From Rhynchopus euleeides (lineage: Eukaryota > Euglenozoa > Diplonemea > Diplonemida > Diplonemidae): 64,000 nucleotides of DNA. The stretch is from NCBI GenBank assembly GCA_963210315.1, contig OY723260.1, forward strand, positions 558,001-622,000, written 5' to 3'. Position 1 is the stretch's first letter; each line of letters opens with the position of its first letter. A model generated the notes under the pieces. It saw only the letters and a program-made list of their open reading frames with translations, made no database searches and was not told the origin of the DNA. Below are positions 1 through 11,310 of the stretch, in pieces. The position numbers were made by a program, and so were the translations under genes.

Positions 1-37
1 AGGAAAAAAATAAAGGAAAAAAATATATTTTGGCCGA

Positions 38-146
38 GGGGGCCCTCGCTACCAAGTGTGACTGAGTGAGAAAAAGTGAGAAGTCAGCCATGTTTGGCTG
101 AAAACTGACGACTCGTGACTCACAGTGACTCGTAGCGAGGGCCCCC
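38..146. mobile_element. 109-bp Harbinger-like MITE, copy 1
   Basis: Near-perfect terminal inverted repeats, GGGGGCCCTCGCTAC at the left and its complement at the right, enclose about 80 bp with no coding potential. The flanking trinucleotide CGA is repeated on both sides, a 3-bp target duplication. Copies with the same length occur at 9231, 11202 and (variant) 14813, each with its own 3-bp duplication. A 3-bp duplication with G-rich termini suits non-autonomous PIF/Harbinger-type elements; the class is inferred. Confidence 0.8.
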
Positions 147-340
147 CGAATCTCTTATACTTACTCCGATTTAGGATCAGACTTGGACACGCCTGCATCG
201 TTATTTTTTTTTGGAGAGTCAGCAGACCTTGGAGGCCGTGCCAAAATCCCACCATTGAGTTACATTGCGGCGCACGCCACATATCTCTGTTGCAGAAGCG
301 TGACGAACTCACGCGGCATCCACAATTTGCACAACCTGTC

Positions 341-1765
341 TCACCAGGGGCGGGGAACATTCGGCACGGGCACCCCCCGCACCCGAAGCCAGTCAAGGGA
401 GGAGAACGCCGAAAGAACCAAAGAACCGCCGAGGCGGGAGAAGGGGAAGTAGCAGAAGGATGCCGGGAAGCTCTCCTGGAACACCCGGTACCTCCGATCG
501 CCCTTCACAATCGCATCGGATACCAGGGTCCCCGCCATGCAGGTGGGGACGATGCCGTGGCCCCCAAACCCTGTTGCGTACCACAGGCCCTCCTCCTGCT
601 CGCCGATCAGCGGCACGGCGTTGCGCCCCATGCACAGCACCCCACCCCAGAAGTAGTCAAATTTCACATCCTGCAGCCCGGGATACACCTGCCCCAGCAC
701 GGCACGCACCCTGCCTTCAGCAGATTCCGGTGCGCTTGGGTAGGTCTCAGCCAAGGCGCCAAAAAGGAGGCGCCCGTCGTCTGTCTTCCTGAAGTAGTTC
801 AGGGCAAGGAAGTCGTCGCAGATCAGCGGGGCGGGGATCGCCTCGCCCCCCGGCAGCTTCCCCCCATCCTGCAGGGGCAGGCGGTCCCCCAGGGGCTCCG
901 TGGCAGCCATATAAGTGTAGCAGGGCAGCGAGGCGAGCGAGAGCTTCCAATTCAGCTCCGTGCTGAGAAACTCAGCCCCGCAGAGAACGGCCTGCTGCGC
1001 GGAGACGACGCCCCCACCGGTTGTCTGGAGCTGCCATGCACCCCCCTGTTTTGTGAGGGTGCGTGCCTCCGTCCCTTCATAGATGGTCACCCCGAGGGAT
1101 TCGCAGGCGCGTGCCAGGCCTCGGGTGAGCCCGAGGGGGTCCAGCCCGTAGACATCGGGGGCGTATTCGCCCCATTTATAGAGCGGGCTGCCTGTGATGC
1201 GGCGTGTCGTCTCCAGGTCCCAATAGCCAGGCTCGGAGAAGTCGATGTCGGAAGGTGGTTCAAAGGGGGAGACTGTCGCACCCCCGAGCTTCTTATGCTG
1301 GCACCGGATGCCGTATTTCTCGATGAGTGCGATAAGGCGTGTCTGCGCCTCGAGGGTGAGCTGCATGATCTCTCCCGCCTTATCAGGGCCGCAGTGGCGT
1401 GCGACATCGTCTTCGTCAACCTGGAGACCTGTGACGGCGAGGCCTTTTGACATGCCGCTTGCGCCCGCGCCGACCAGCCCCTGCTCCACAACAACCACCT
1501 TTTTCCCCTGCTCTGCCAGGGCCAATGCAACCTGCAGGCCAGCCAGCCCGGCACCGACAACCACAACCTCTGCCCGCGCCGACCCCTCCCCAAGCGCTGG
1601 CCTTGCGATCGCCGCCTCATGTGTTGTGGCTGCCCAGTATGTGTCGGGGAAGCCATCCTCCCGCAGCCGCATGTCCAGCCCCTTGGGGTACCACACGTCC
1701 ATCAGGCCCACCCCTGTCCCGGTGAGGGCGGCGAGCCCAAACCGGAGGGCGTATCGGCGGGGCAT
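341..1765 (-). CDS. FAD-dependent oxidoreductase, DAO / PuuB-like
   Basis: Encodes about 474 residues from the ATG at 1765; an in-frame upstream extension is low-complexity Thr/His/Pro and was left out. Residues ~66-93 form a Rossmann dinucleotide-binding beta-alpha-beta unit with GAGLAGLQ, followed by a strand ending in VVVVEQ. Next comes GAGASGMSKG, the position where the DAO family (PF01266) contacts the flavin, and near the C terminus WYATGFGGHGIVPT matches the second FAD-binding segment. The order and the PDTYWAAT leader resemble gamma-glutamylputrescine oxidase (PuuB), so oxidation of an amine or N-substituted amino acid is likely, but the substrate is not readable. A short hydrophobic stretch near the N terminus could be a membrane or organelle-targeting segment. 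The C-terminal ~45 residues are poorly family-like, so a 3' intron is possible. Element A begins about 150 bp upstream of the start. Confidence 0.85.
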   Translation of the reverse strand: MPRRYALRFGLAALTGTGVGLMDVWYPKGLDMRLREDGFPDTYWAATTHEAAIARPALGEGSARAEVVVVGAGLAGLQVALALAEQGKKVVVVEQGLVGAGASGMSKGLAVTGLQVDEDDVARHCGPDKAGEIMQLTLEAQTRLIALIEKYGIRCQHKKLGGATVSPFEPPSDIDFSEPGYWDLETTRRITGSPLYKWGEYAPDVYGLDPLGLTRGLARACESLGVTIYEGTEARTLTKQGGAWQLQTTGGGVVSAQQAVLCGAEFLSTELNWKLSLASLPCYTYMAATEPLGDRLPLQDGGKLPGGEAIPAPLICDDFLALNYFRKTDDGRLLFGALAETYPSAPESAEGRVRAVLGQVYPGLQDVKFDYFWGGVLCMGRNAVPLIGEQEEGLWYATGFGGHGIVPTCMAGTLVSDAIVKGDRRYRVFQESFPASFCYFPFSRLGGSLVLSAFSSLDWLRVRGVPVPNVPRPW

Positions 1766-1918
1766 TGTGTTGGTGGGAGTGTGTGTGGTGGAGGGGGAAC
1801 GGAGAGGCCTCCCTGATATGGGATGCAGTCTGGCCCGCCCTGTCGTGTGGGGTGGTGTGTGTGTGTGTAGTGATGGTGGTCTTAAGTGGGTAACCCTGTG
1901 CGGAGCTGTGTGCGTGTG

Positions 1919-4883
1919 CACCACGGACTAGTCGCCCGGACGACTAGTCGGGACGACGGGTGAAATGACGACGGGTGAAACGACGGGTGGCACCCGTCGA
2001 CTCGACGGGTGGACCTGTCGAGTCGACGGGTGCCACCCGTCGGCACGACGGGTGAACCTGCTGAAACGACGGGTGTTCCAGCCATTTCCTGTTGATATGG
2101 GCCAATTTCCATTGAAAACTAGGGGAGTACCTTGCATGGCATCAGGTTATTTTTCACGCCGAGCTATCTTCCCTGCACAGACCCACCCCCCATTACTTTC
2201 CATTTACAATTCTTAGTTGGTGAAGGGGCTGCCCACCGGTGGACCACCAGGAGGGGGGTGAGCCATCCAGGTGGGCAGGGGGCCTGGTAAAACAACTCCC
2301 TCCCACGACGTCACTCCGCTCTCGAGGACAAACAAAATCACCTACGTACCTGAACTGCCAAACACCCCCCCCCTCACTTACGGGTGCGCGGATCTCATGT
2401 GCTCGTCGCGCTTTACAGTGGTTTTAAAGAGCTCGAAACAAACACAGCAACGCTTTTGTGTCAGCACGCGCGAATGGTGACTGAGGTAGTGCTGGCTCAG
2501 TCCCTTCGATTTTGCCCGTTTGCCGCACTCCTGGCATGTGACAGTGCAGGTCTGACACGGCGCGTTGTTTTGTGGCCGATGTGCAGCATCATAATGCGCA
2601 AACAGTGCTTCTCTCGTGTGGACAACTTTGGAGCACACAATGCAGATATGCTGCTGCACAGGCACTGTACCGGATGGTGTTGGTTCTGGCACTTCTGGCA
2701 CATCCTCGCTGTTGCCCCAGGATTTGGACTTGCAGATGCATGCGAGCAGCGTTGCCTTTGGAGTGGTGTTTTCCGGGTCGCCCAGAAATTGTTGGCCCCA
2801 TCGCCCCCTTTTTGTGACGTGAGATCCAAGGCTGAGGGACTCGAGTCTCCGCTGCAGTGCTGCCGTTGCTCCCTTCCAACAAGCGTTCCTCGCAGTGACA
2901 CAGCAGCAAAGCTTTATCGCGCCGAACTTCAGGAGGGTCGGGGTGCTCGGTTGGTCCAGCAGGCCGCACCCCTTGCCTTTGGTCCTCTGCATTTCGAAGA
3001 GCAGCAGGTCCCGTTCGGCGGTCTGCTGCGATGTCACCCTCAGGGCATGGCGTTTGGGGACGCCATTCCCCCTCTCCAGTTCCTCGTCACTCAGGGCGAG
3101 GGGGTGTGCATCTTCTGGATCAAACCAGTGGCTCATCGAATGGATATATGTAACACCACGCCCCTCGGATGTTCTCCCAGGTGACACCCACTCCAGGACA
3201 AACACAAGGATGTGCATTGCGATGAGCGAGAAGATGAACTCTTTCGCGCACTTTCCCTCCTGGTGGTACTTGATGGGGATGTCGTTGTAGCGGAAATGCA
3301 CAAGCATTTCCATTGCAATACAGAGTAGATGCTGCACCCCCTTCGTCTTGGTAATGGTGAGTAAGCGACTCAGAACATCTCTGGCCTGGTTTCCCGTCAT
3401 GTTGGAACACGTTGAGCTGCCAAGGACAGCCTTCTGCACGGCAGGTCCATCAGGCAAGATCTCTGCGAGTATTGCGATGAACCCGTTTATGTCGTGCAGG
3501 GGGGGGTGACCCCTGCGTACAGGCTCTCAAACCCAGCTTCATGAAGTTCCTGGATGCTAGCCCTGTGGCAGGCGTGGAGCTGTTTCAACCAGTCATTTCG
3601 TGGTGTGGTACAAAACGCGCTCCTGTGCGAAGATGACCCCATCTTACTAAATGCCGACCACAGCTCAAGATGGTCCCCTGCTACCCTAAGCAGGCGAGCC
3701 GAAACATCACGTTCGCCTTTTCGAAAACCCCTCTCTGCACTCTTGCGATTTGCTTCAGGAAGTTGAACGTGAACCACGTTCTGTACTCATCCTTCTGCTT
3801 ATCGGCAACTGTCACCAACCGTGTTGCGAAGGCACCGTCGAAAATGCCTACGGCCAGCCTGCTCTGCTGGGTCTTCTGTGCCTGTTTCTTCTCCGCCTCG
3901 TACAGCTTCACCATAGCTGCAGTGCCGCGGGGCAGGCGTCGGCCATCTCCTTGAGCCCTGTCGGGTGGTCCTTCCCGTTGCTCTTCCGGAGGCCCAACCC
4001 GACAAACTCGATGTCTGACCCGCTATTGACACGGGCAGCGTACATCGTGCGACCATCCTTCGCGGTCGACTTGCTGATCACCCCACCCCCCACCTTCTCA
4101 TACTTTTTGTACAGGGCAAGACTGATGATGGGATCAGTCGACTTGATGGTAGTATCCGTCAGCTTGCCGAGAAGCTGCTTCAGGGCCATGTGGCTCAACC
4201 CATCAGCATCACGCTCGACAACATACGTGTTGATCCAAGCACGTACAAACACCGTCATGTCCACAGCGCTGGCGAGGGCCTGCGCTGCAGTACGCTTTGC
4301 CGCTGGCATTGATTGGTGTGGCTCGTCTGGGTGGCCTGGGTGGTGATGATGGTATCTTGGGGTATCTTGGCCTGGGTGATGATGAGGGTACGGTATCTTG
4401 GAGACTGCCTTGTGGGTTGTGCAAGGGTTGGGGGCTGGGGCGAAAATTTGCCTGGCAGAAAAGTGATCAGCTTCATGAAGTAGGTTGCTCCGTCAAACTG
4501 ACACAGTTTGTCAGAGTCAAGATCCCTCGAACAATGAAAATCCACGAGAACAGCCGTCGCACATGCACTTGAGGCCCATCACCAACTAGGAATTGTAAAT
4601 GGAAAGTAATGGGGGGTGGGTCTGTGCAGGGAAGATAGCTCGGCGTGAAAAATAACCTGATGCCATGCAAGGTACTCCCCTAGTTTTCAATGGAAATTGG
4701 CCCATATCAACAGGAAATGGCTGGAACACCCGTCGTTTCAGCAGGTTCACCCGTCGTGCCGACGGGTGGCACCCGTCGACTCGACGGGTCCACCCGTCGA
4801 GTCGACGGGTGCCGCCTGTCGAGTTTTCACCCGTCGTCCCGACTAGTCGACCCCACCCGTCACTGCCCGACTAGTCCGTGGTG
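1919..4883. mobile_element. Element A: 2.97-kb inverted-repeat DNA transposon
   Basis: Two ~305-bp arms, 1919-2223 and 4579-4883, are inverted copies of each other and begin CACCACGGACTAGTCG. The outer part of each arm is a dense array of palindromic units built on ACTAGT and on CCCGTCGA/TCGACGGG; the inner part is ordinary sequence that is also mirrored. The only open frames between the arms lie on the minus strand. A TGTG repeat flanks both ends but sits in TG-rich DNA, so it is weak as a target duplication. The superfamily is not recognised. Confidence 0.85.
2378..4309 (-). pseudogene. Element A protein, C2H2 zinc-finger C terminus, broken frame
   Basis: The coding signal runs through three successive minus-strand frames. 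It starts with an ATG at 4309 (MPAAKRTAAQ), passes through frames at ~3914-3681 and ~3777-3487, and ends with a ~370-residue segment stopping at 2378. The last change of frame falls exactly in a run of eight C (minus strand, near 3500); nine would keep the frame open, so it is either a one-base mutation or a sequencing slip. The C-terminal ~90 residues hold three Cys/His fingers: CIVC...HYDAAH, CQEC...HYLSHH and CCVC...HMRSAH. Such fingers would suit binding of the palindromic arrays in the arms. Introns could explain some frame changes. No DDE or recombinase motif could be identified with confidence. Confidence 0.5.
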
Positions 4884-4913
4884 TGTGTGTGGAGGGGGGG
4901 GGGGGGTGGCAGC

Positions 4914-5394
4914 TACACGACGCGCTGTCAGGAACAATGTCGACCAGTCGAAATCGACAGACGACATGCGTTTCGACCGGTCGTTCGACAGTCGAAAATC
5001 GACAGGTTACCTGTCGAAATACCTGTCGAACGACCTGTCGACGACCGGTCGTTCGACAGAGGTTTCGACAGGTCGATTTTCGACTGTCGAAATCGACTGT
5101 CGAATTCGCAGGTATACCTGTCGAAATCGACAGTCGATTTCGACTGTCGATTTCGACAGTCGGTTTCGACAGGTATTTCTGTCGATTTCGACAGGTATTC
5201 CTGTCGAAATCGACTGTCGATTTTCGACTGTCGATTTCGACAGTCGATTTCGACAGGTATTTCTGTCGATTTCGACTGTCGATTTTCGACTGTCGAAATC
5301 GACAGTCGATTTCGACAGGTATTCCTGTCGAAATCGACTGTCGATTTTCGACAGGTATTCCTGTCGAAATAGACTGTCGTCAACTTTTTTGACT
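4914..5394. repeat. Array of TGTCGA palindromes, left arm (family B)
   Basis: After the 16-mer TACACGACGCGCTGTC the sequence becomes a dense run of units such as TGTCGAAATCGACA and TCGACAGGTATTCCTGTCGA for about 450 bp. The matching inverted end is at 11617-11871, where the same 16-mer appears in reverse complement outside a similar array. This suggests the two ends of one element of about 7 kb that was later filled by other insertions. The spurious long open frames here come from the repeat and are not genes. Confidence 0.75.
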
Positions 5395-5892
5395 CGTCAC
5401 TCTCTTGGAATCGTCGGGTCGTGACTCTGGAGCCGTTCCGATTTCGTCAGCAATTCTCCCCCCCTCCCTCCCCAGCCGAGAGAACATTTTTCTTCTGGCC
5501 CTGCATCCAGTGTTGCCTGCCTATGTGTTGCCCCTGTTGTGTCTGCGCCTGTGCCTCCCTGCCCTGTATTTTTTTGCCCTCACGGGTATCACGATACAGG
5601 GCAGTCCCCCCCCTCCTCCCCCCAAAAATCGTTCGCATCATCTTGGCGCCCATTCCTTCCACTTTCTGTGGATGTGTTTGGTATTTCCGAACGGAATTTT
5701 CCAGCGTCAAGACTGATACCTCGCCGTTTTAGAGTCAGTCACTTCTACCGCCGCTGCGATTTGCGATACGGTAGTTGTGCAGAAATGCTAACATTTAATT
5801 TGCTCTGTGGAACCTGGACTGCACCTTCTGGGCTGTGAGTCTGTAGATAGTTGGACAGTTGCGGAACCCATCCTTTGTGTGCCTCCGACTTG
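5395..5892. other. Spacer without recognisable gene
   Basis: C-rich and T-rich sequence between the family B array and repeat R1. Open frames of about 100 codons exist but are Pro-rich or compositionally odd and have no motif. Confidence 0.4.
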
Positions 5893-6180
5893 AGGAGCTG
5901 TCGACTTCAGAACCAAGGTTCAGAACGAAGATGACGACCTGCTGTGAGCTGCAAACCTTCTTGACACACCTACCGTATCTGCATTACACTCGTGGTAATT
6001 CCATACCCCTGGAAACAGGAGACCGCCGTCTGTTCACAGATGGTCTTGAGCGTGGTAGCCATCTTTGCTATGGAGTCACGATTAAGTCTTTGTGGTCACG
6101 TGGGCCCATGAGCAGCGGATACACTTGGAGTGGAGGGAGGGGGTGCGGTTCTGGAAAAGCGGGTCTGAATCTGGTCAAGG
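5893..6180 (+). repeat. Repeat R1, diverged copy
   Basis: About 290 bp resembling the interior of the Mutator-like transposase intron (38090-38385), with shared blocks around CTGCTGTGAGCTGC, TAGCCATCTTTGCTATGGAG and CCCATGAGCAGCGGATACA. It is the most diverged of the three copies seen. It has no coding potential and may be a relic of a related transposon. Confidence 0.6.
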
Positions 6181-6652
6181 ACGACTGAGGGCTTCAGTTC
6201 GAGTTCAATGTGGGTCCAAGGGTACACAGGAGATCACTGCTTCATATTCAACCTGCTTGTCATCCTCTGGTTACTGTTCAACGGCTCGAACTCCTCGACT
6301 TTCCTTGGCTGACTGAAATGAAACAATACGTAAGTGCTGCTATTGTGTTGTTCCCCTGACAGAGGAACACAAGGGAAGGGAACTGCAGCTGTCCACGAAG
6401 TGGCTCGACGTAGCCACCTCACGCTGCCTAGAGGGTCGGTTCAGGTTGAAGCAGAGCAATTAAGTGTTAGGGGGATGCCTTTGGTCAAGGCCTTTTCTAA
6501 AAAAATTGACCCACGGCGCCTGGTTGTAGCTCGGTCTACGCCAGGTTCCACACCCCGTCATCGCAAAACGTACACATACACAGAGGCAACCCGCAACGGG
6601 CCTCTGTGGTACGGGAGCCTGACGGGAGGAAATTTTGCCTTTTGGTCACAAA
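6181..6652. other. Spacer without recognisable gene
   Basis: No motif-bearing frame, repeat end or RNA gene could be identified between repeat R1 and the inverted-repeat arm at 6653. Confidence 0.4.
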
Positions 6653-7858
6653 CAGGGCTGTTCCTAACTGGGGGGCTTGTTCCCCACTTTCAGGATTCTG
6701 AACTTTTTTTCTAAGAATTTTTGTAAGGGGAAAAAAAGTTTTTTTTCTAAGAATTTTGTTAGGGGATTTTTTTCTAAGGTTGTTTCGCAGAGGAAAAACC
6801 CTTTTCTAAGTTTTCCCCAGTCGACAGGGCGCGCACAAGGATGGAAGGGAAGTCTGTCCCACGTACCGTTCGCCTTGCTGGCCAACTGGAGAGCCAGACG
6901 TTCACTACCGTGGCCTCCGGCGGCTGGGGGGCTCCGCCCCCCAGACCCCCCTGTGGCGTACGTCTCGTACTCAAGTCCTTCGAATCCCATCAGGTCGGGG
7001 TCCAACCACTCCAGTCGCCTCTGAGGACGCAGCCAACTCGCACAGAATCTGTACGCCCACACGAACAGATGTTCGCTACCGTGGCCTCCGGCGGCTGGGG
7101 GGCTCCGCCCCCCAGACCCCCCATGTAGCGTGTGCCCGTCCATCTATCTCACTTCCCTGGGTACAGTGCAGCGTAGGAGGTCAGCGCCGCATCCATGAAG
7201 CGCTTCTTCGAAGCCTGACTGACATCGGACAGGAGGTCGGGCTTCCCCACCTGGGAGGTACACTTGCCGCGTTCGCGACATGCGTGACACGCGACACGCT
7301 ACCTGAAACGTGAGTGTGCCTTGCTAACACGGGCATTTCAACGGTCTGCCGACGACCGTTCCCCAAACCAGTAAACCAGCAGTTTTGGAAAATCGGAGAG
7401 ATCACCCTACTGCGCTGAATATGGTGCGCACCACTGCAAAAATCCCCGGGAGCTTTTGGGCTTTCAGACCTGAAGGGGCCAGCAGGGCCAGCGTCGGGGA
7501 GTGGCAGCTTTGTAACTGTCCTCCAGCTGCTGGCATGTCCAGCCCTGCGAGAGTGCCAAGGTGTATTGAGTCCCTGCGGAGCACAACCCCCGATGAGAAC
7601 GAGTGCCAGATGATCCTCATTCATTTTCAGCTGTAACGCGCATGAGGGGCACTCTCTGCCGCAAGCATCTCTGGGCATCACTCGAGAGCTGTCAATGATG
7701 ACGCGGAGAGAAATCAGAGAAAAAGTCCCGCCTGACGGGCACGCGCCTGGAAACTGTGGGGGGGCGAGCAAAAAATCCCTTGTAAAAATTCTTAGAAAAA
7801 ACCTGGTTCCCCGACCCAAAAAACCTGGAAAAAGGGCTCGTTCCCCGCCCAGGCCTGG
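6653..7858 (+). repeat. ~1.2-kb inverted-repeat arm, left copy
   Basis: Starts CAGGGCTGTTCCTAAC and reads, with small indels, as the reverse complement of 13597-14725. A third partial copy lies at ~12870-13390. It contains T-rich tracts, a two-hairpin GC module (6900-7123) and a segment ending in CCAGGCCTG. Open frames on either strand are shared by all copies but carry no recognisable domain. Confidence 0.75.
6900..7123 (-). repeat. Two-hairpin GC-rich module
   Basis: Two minus-strand copies of a unit with the hairpin GGGGGGCGGAGCCCCCC followed by CCGCCGGAGGCCACGGTAG are separated by a ~115-bp spacer. The same dimer and spacer recur at 13160-13383 and 56790-57023. Thirteen hairpin units were counted in the window. 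Confidence 0.8.
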
Positions 7859-8104
7859 TCACAAAGGCGTCTTTTTTTGGAATAAATTGACCCGCAGGGT
7901 GGCTGAGTCTTATCAGACAGGCCGACCTACGTTGAACAGTGGAACCACACAACCTGTTCAACCTGCAAACCACCGGGGTGGCGGCTGAGTCCTCATCCCT
8001 GCCGTAGCATGCGATAAGCCTACGTCGACCTCCGCTACGGTCTCTCAACAACGGTCTTCACCAGTTGAACCCCGCGCGTCCGGGAAAGCCTGATCGTTTG
8101 GATC

Positions 8105-8313
8105 TTGTCCCTGTGATTCGAAGAACTGTGGGGTTCAGAACCAAGGATGAGGAACTGCTGTGAGCTGCACACTCTCTTGACACACCTGCACGTATCTGCG
8201 TTACACTCGTGGGAAACCCGAACCCTGTATTTATACAGGAGACTTCCATCTGGGACAGTTTCTGTTCCAGATGAGCTTTGACAGTGGTAGCCATCTTTGC
8301 TATGGAGCCATCG
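8105..8313 (+). repeat. Repeat R1, second copy, 5' part
   Basis: Closely matches the 5' two-thirds of R1 inside the transposase intron (38090-38290), including GTATTTATACAGGAGACTTC. It breaks off inside GAGCCATCG and resumes at 11433, because element C is inserted there; the uninterrupted site is visible at about 38278-38296. Confidence 0.8.
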
Positions 8314-8696
8314 CATGGTTTGACAGAATTCTTTAAGAATTCGTAAGAATTCGTAAGAATTCTTAAGAATTCTTACTTTTTCAATTCATAAAAATTCTTG
8401 AATTCTTGGAAATTCTTACCAAGAATTCTTAAGAATTTCCAAGAATTTCCAAGAATTCTTGAAGAATTCTTAAGAATTCTTAGGAATTCTTGAAAGGGGC
8501 ACGCACGAGGTCCCCTGACAGCATACGGATGTACGTTCTTATTGGGAGGTTTTCTGAGGGAGAAGGTGAAAATCACAAAATGACCCCCTCCAGGGCCTTC
8601 TTCCAGGGAAAATAGTCACAAAAATGGCCTCAAACCTGTTTCTGGCCAGCTGGGACAGCCATCCATCGCTGCATTTCCGCCTTCTTGGGAGACTGG

Positions 8697-8963
8697 CTAC
8701 CGGCTGGCTACCCAGCAACACACTGGGCACATCCAGTCCTTGTCCTCCATCCCCTTGACGAACTCCTCGTTACAGGAGGAGGGAACAAAGGTATCGAGGC
8801 ACGAAACCGCCGCGCGGTGTCCGCACGAACGACAGTTGAGGCATCCTTCACCCTCGTGCTCAGCATTATACTCCGGGAACACACACTTCGCGACCTCCGG
8901 AGCGCAGAGGCTCAGCGAATCCCACTCAATCTCCTTCGCCTTGAAGAGAGAGCGGGTAGACAT
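8697..8963 (-). pseudogene. Truncated gag-like gene with Cys/His cluster
   Basis: About 88 residues from an ATG at 8963. The spacing of residues matches the start of the gag protein of the retrotransposon at 17.8-19.2 kb: an MSxR start, a conserved Glu-Trp or Lys-Trp region, a C..C cluster with His, then WMCPVC against WCCPSC. Just upstream (8975-9050) the DNA resembles that element's 97-bp repeat (TTTTGTTTGTGCG, CACATGCGCTGCCA). It is therefore the 5' end of a second, diverged element in the same orientation, cut off after the zinc cluster. Confidence 0.6.
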
Positions 8964-9230
8964 ACTGCGCACAAGCGGTAGTTTTTTGTTTGTGCGCTGG
9001 TTCGTTACCTGTGGGGTACATGGGTGAACACATGCGCTGCCAACAGTCTTCTTTGCTAGAGACCAGGAGCCTGGTGAGCGCAAAAAAGGCAGCCATCGAT
9101 CAGCAACTGCCTTTGCAGTTTGAGGAAACCCTCAACCTACCTGAAGAGCACGCTTGTTCGGCACATAAAGCCAGGGATGGAAACTCTACCAACACAGTGT
9201 TAGCGAGCGTGGGCATCTTTGTGTGCGATT

Positions 9231-9339
9231 GGGGGCCCTCGCTACCAAGTGTGACTGAGTGAGAAAAAGTGAGAAGTCAGCCATGTTTGGCTGACAACTG
9301 ACGACTCGTGACTCACAGTGACTCGTAGCGAGGGCCCCC
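9231..9339. mobile_element. 109-bp Harbinger-like MITE, copy 2
   Basis: Near-identical to the copy at 38-146 and flanked by ATT on both sides (3-bp target duplication). It is nested inside element C. Confidence 0.85.
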
Positions 9340-11135
9340 ATTGAAGCACATAAAAATGTGCGTGAACACGTAGCTCCACTGTTACGGTCTGAGTCTGGGA
9401 GCCCTTTCTCGTGGGTGACGTATTGCAAGGAGGGTGGAGGTGTCCATTGGCGCCACCAATATCTCGCCGTTGGGCAAAATCCACGACCTGTTGGAGGCGA
9501 GCCCCTTGAGTATACTGGTGTCTCCCATCCCGTCCCAGGACGCCCCAGGCTCAGTCTGGGTGCCGGTACGGAATCTGATCCTGCACCCTCTCGGCACAAC
9601 CAGGGGGAGGACATTGTGCCCAGGTCATTTCCTCCCAGATTACGCCGGTGAAGATCCACCGGAGGCAGGTTTGAACAATTTTGTCAAATTGAATGAGGTT
9701 TGCCATGCTCTCAGCAGCCCCACGTGAGAAGGTCCTGTTCTGGGTTATTCTGGCTGCACGTGGTAGGTGGCAGATCTGGACGATTCACTTCCTTCCTCCT
9801 ATTCCTTCTACGGTATCCACTTTCCTGCCGGTTCTCGTACGTCCTGTGCCTTCTTCATCATTGCTGCAGCTGAGGTGAATATATGCATGCCTTTCTCCCG
9901 ATTGGAGAACAGAAGGACCACGTCTGTGTGGGGATGCTGTAGGCCATGCAGTAGATGATGCATTTGGTCCTTGTGAAGTGGTCTTTCGCAGACTGCTGTT
10001 CGAGACCAGCTCGCGTACACCGGTCGTGCGGAGGGGTACACTTCCCGGATCCCCTTTTAGGTGCGGCAGTCGAGCTGCCACACGACAGGAACGCTGAAGT
10101 CGCTATCGTCCTGCGTGCCGTGTCCTGGGGCGCAGATGCGGGTGATTTCGTTGCTTGCTACATCATGTATGCATAGGGCGCCCTCTGGGGACCTTCAGGA
10201 AGTTCGCCCAGGGTGCTCAGTGCCTGCACGACGGACTCCAGCCGATCGAGTGGGGGCATAATGGGAGATAGTTCGAGAGGGGGTTGGTATCCCGAAAAGC
10301 GGGGGTGGCAACCCCCTTTCCGCGGTCTCGAGACAGAGACGGATCAACTGTGTCTGGCCGATCAGGTGCAATCGACTGAATAGTCTTTCATCTTCGACAG
10401 ATGTATGAGTCAACGTGGATGCCAAGATACACAGCCTCTGGAACGTTGGGTAGTCCTTTCCACAGTCACGAACAGGGAAGTCGAGCAGGACATCGGGAGA
10501 GGAGTCGCATGTCTTCCAACACAGAGTGACCATGACGCCCGTTCAGGATCAGCCATTATTCGAGAAGAATGGCCGTCTCCTGCACGGTGGACGCAAGCTG
10601 TGGTCGGGTAACCCTTGTCGGGAGTCTCGCCTCCCCCGAGCGGGGGTTTTTGGTGCTAGCGGGAGTCCATTTTCCCCTCCCACTCCCTGACTAATATAGA
10701 ATACCAGCCGTACGAAAATTCTGCGTACGCGTACGCAGCGCGGTTTTCAGAAAGTGCGTACGGCATACGCGTACGCGGACCGTACGGCCGTACGCTGCCA
10801 CCACTGCACTAGGGTGGCTGGAGTCCACCGTGTGTGCTACATTTTGCCGCACGGACGCGCCGTCCTTGCACGCGTGCGCCGTACGCACTTCTGGAAAACA
10901 CGATGCGTGCGCCACCACTGCAAACCCAGCATCCTCTCCGGCACGGCGGAGGGGTTCCGGATCCGGAGGGATTGCTTCCCCTTTCGTCGGAGCAGCTGTG
11001 CAATTTGAATTGCCCACCGGTGCATCCAACTACACTGGCCGAAGCCGGGTTTTCAGGATCTGAGCCGCACCGGATGGAAGTTAGCCCCTGGAGCCCCCGA
11101 TGACTGAAAAACTTGCCCATCCTCCCCTCAGAAAC
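9340..11135. other. Non-coding interior of element C
   Basis: No motif-bearing open frame. Near 10680-10900 there is a cluster of GTACGC/GCGTAC palindromes, and 10805-10835 carries GGCTGGAGTCCACCGTG, a terminus shared with foldback element K at 33 kb. Short hairpins GCGGGGGT/ACCCCCGC occur around 10280-10320 and 10630-10660. Confidence 0.5.
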
Positions 11136-11201
11136 GCCTCAGGAGTTTTCAGGAATTTTCAGGAGTTTCAGGAATTCTTAAGAATTCTTAAGAATTTCCA
11201 A

Positions 11202-11310
11202 GGGGGCCCTCGCTACCAAGTGTGACTGAGTGAGAAAAAGTGAGAAGTCAGCCATGTTTGGCTGAAAACTGACGACTCGTGACTCACAGTGACTCGTAGC
11301 GAGGGCCCCC
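11202..11310. mobile_element. 109-bp Harbinger-like MITE, copy 3
   Basis: Inserted within the right AAGAATTCTT array of element C, with CAA on both flanks. Sequence and length match copies 1 and 2. Confidence 0.85.

Noticed and set aside
125-1450. 441-codon plus-strand open frame
   Set aside because: Lies antisense to the FAD oxidoreductase, whose frame has clear family motifs; the opposite frame has none.
4935-5394. CRISPR-like array
   Set aside because: Repeats are back-to-back palindromes with no constant unit plus unique spacer, and the context is eukaryotic.
4690-5424. Open frames with repeating RQVFLSIS / NRLSIFD words
   Set aside because: Translation of the TGTCGA palindrome array in all frames; not proteins.
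7181-7819. 212-codon minus-strand frame also present in the 13.6-kb arm
   Set aside because: Shared only because the DNA is duplicated; indels between copies shift the frame and there is no recognisable domain.
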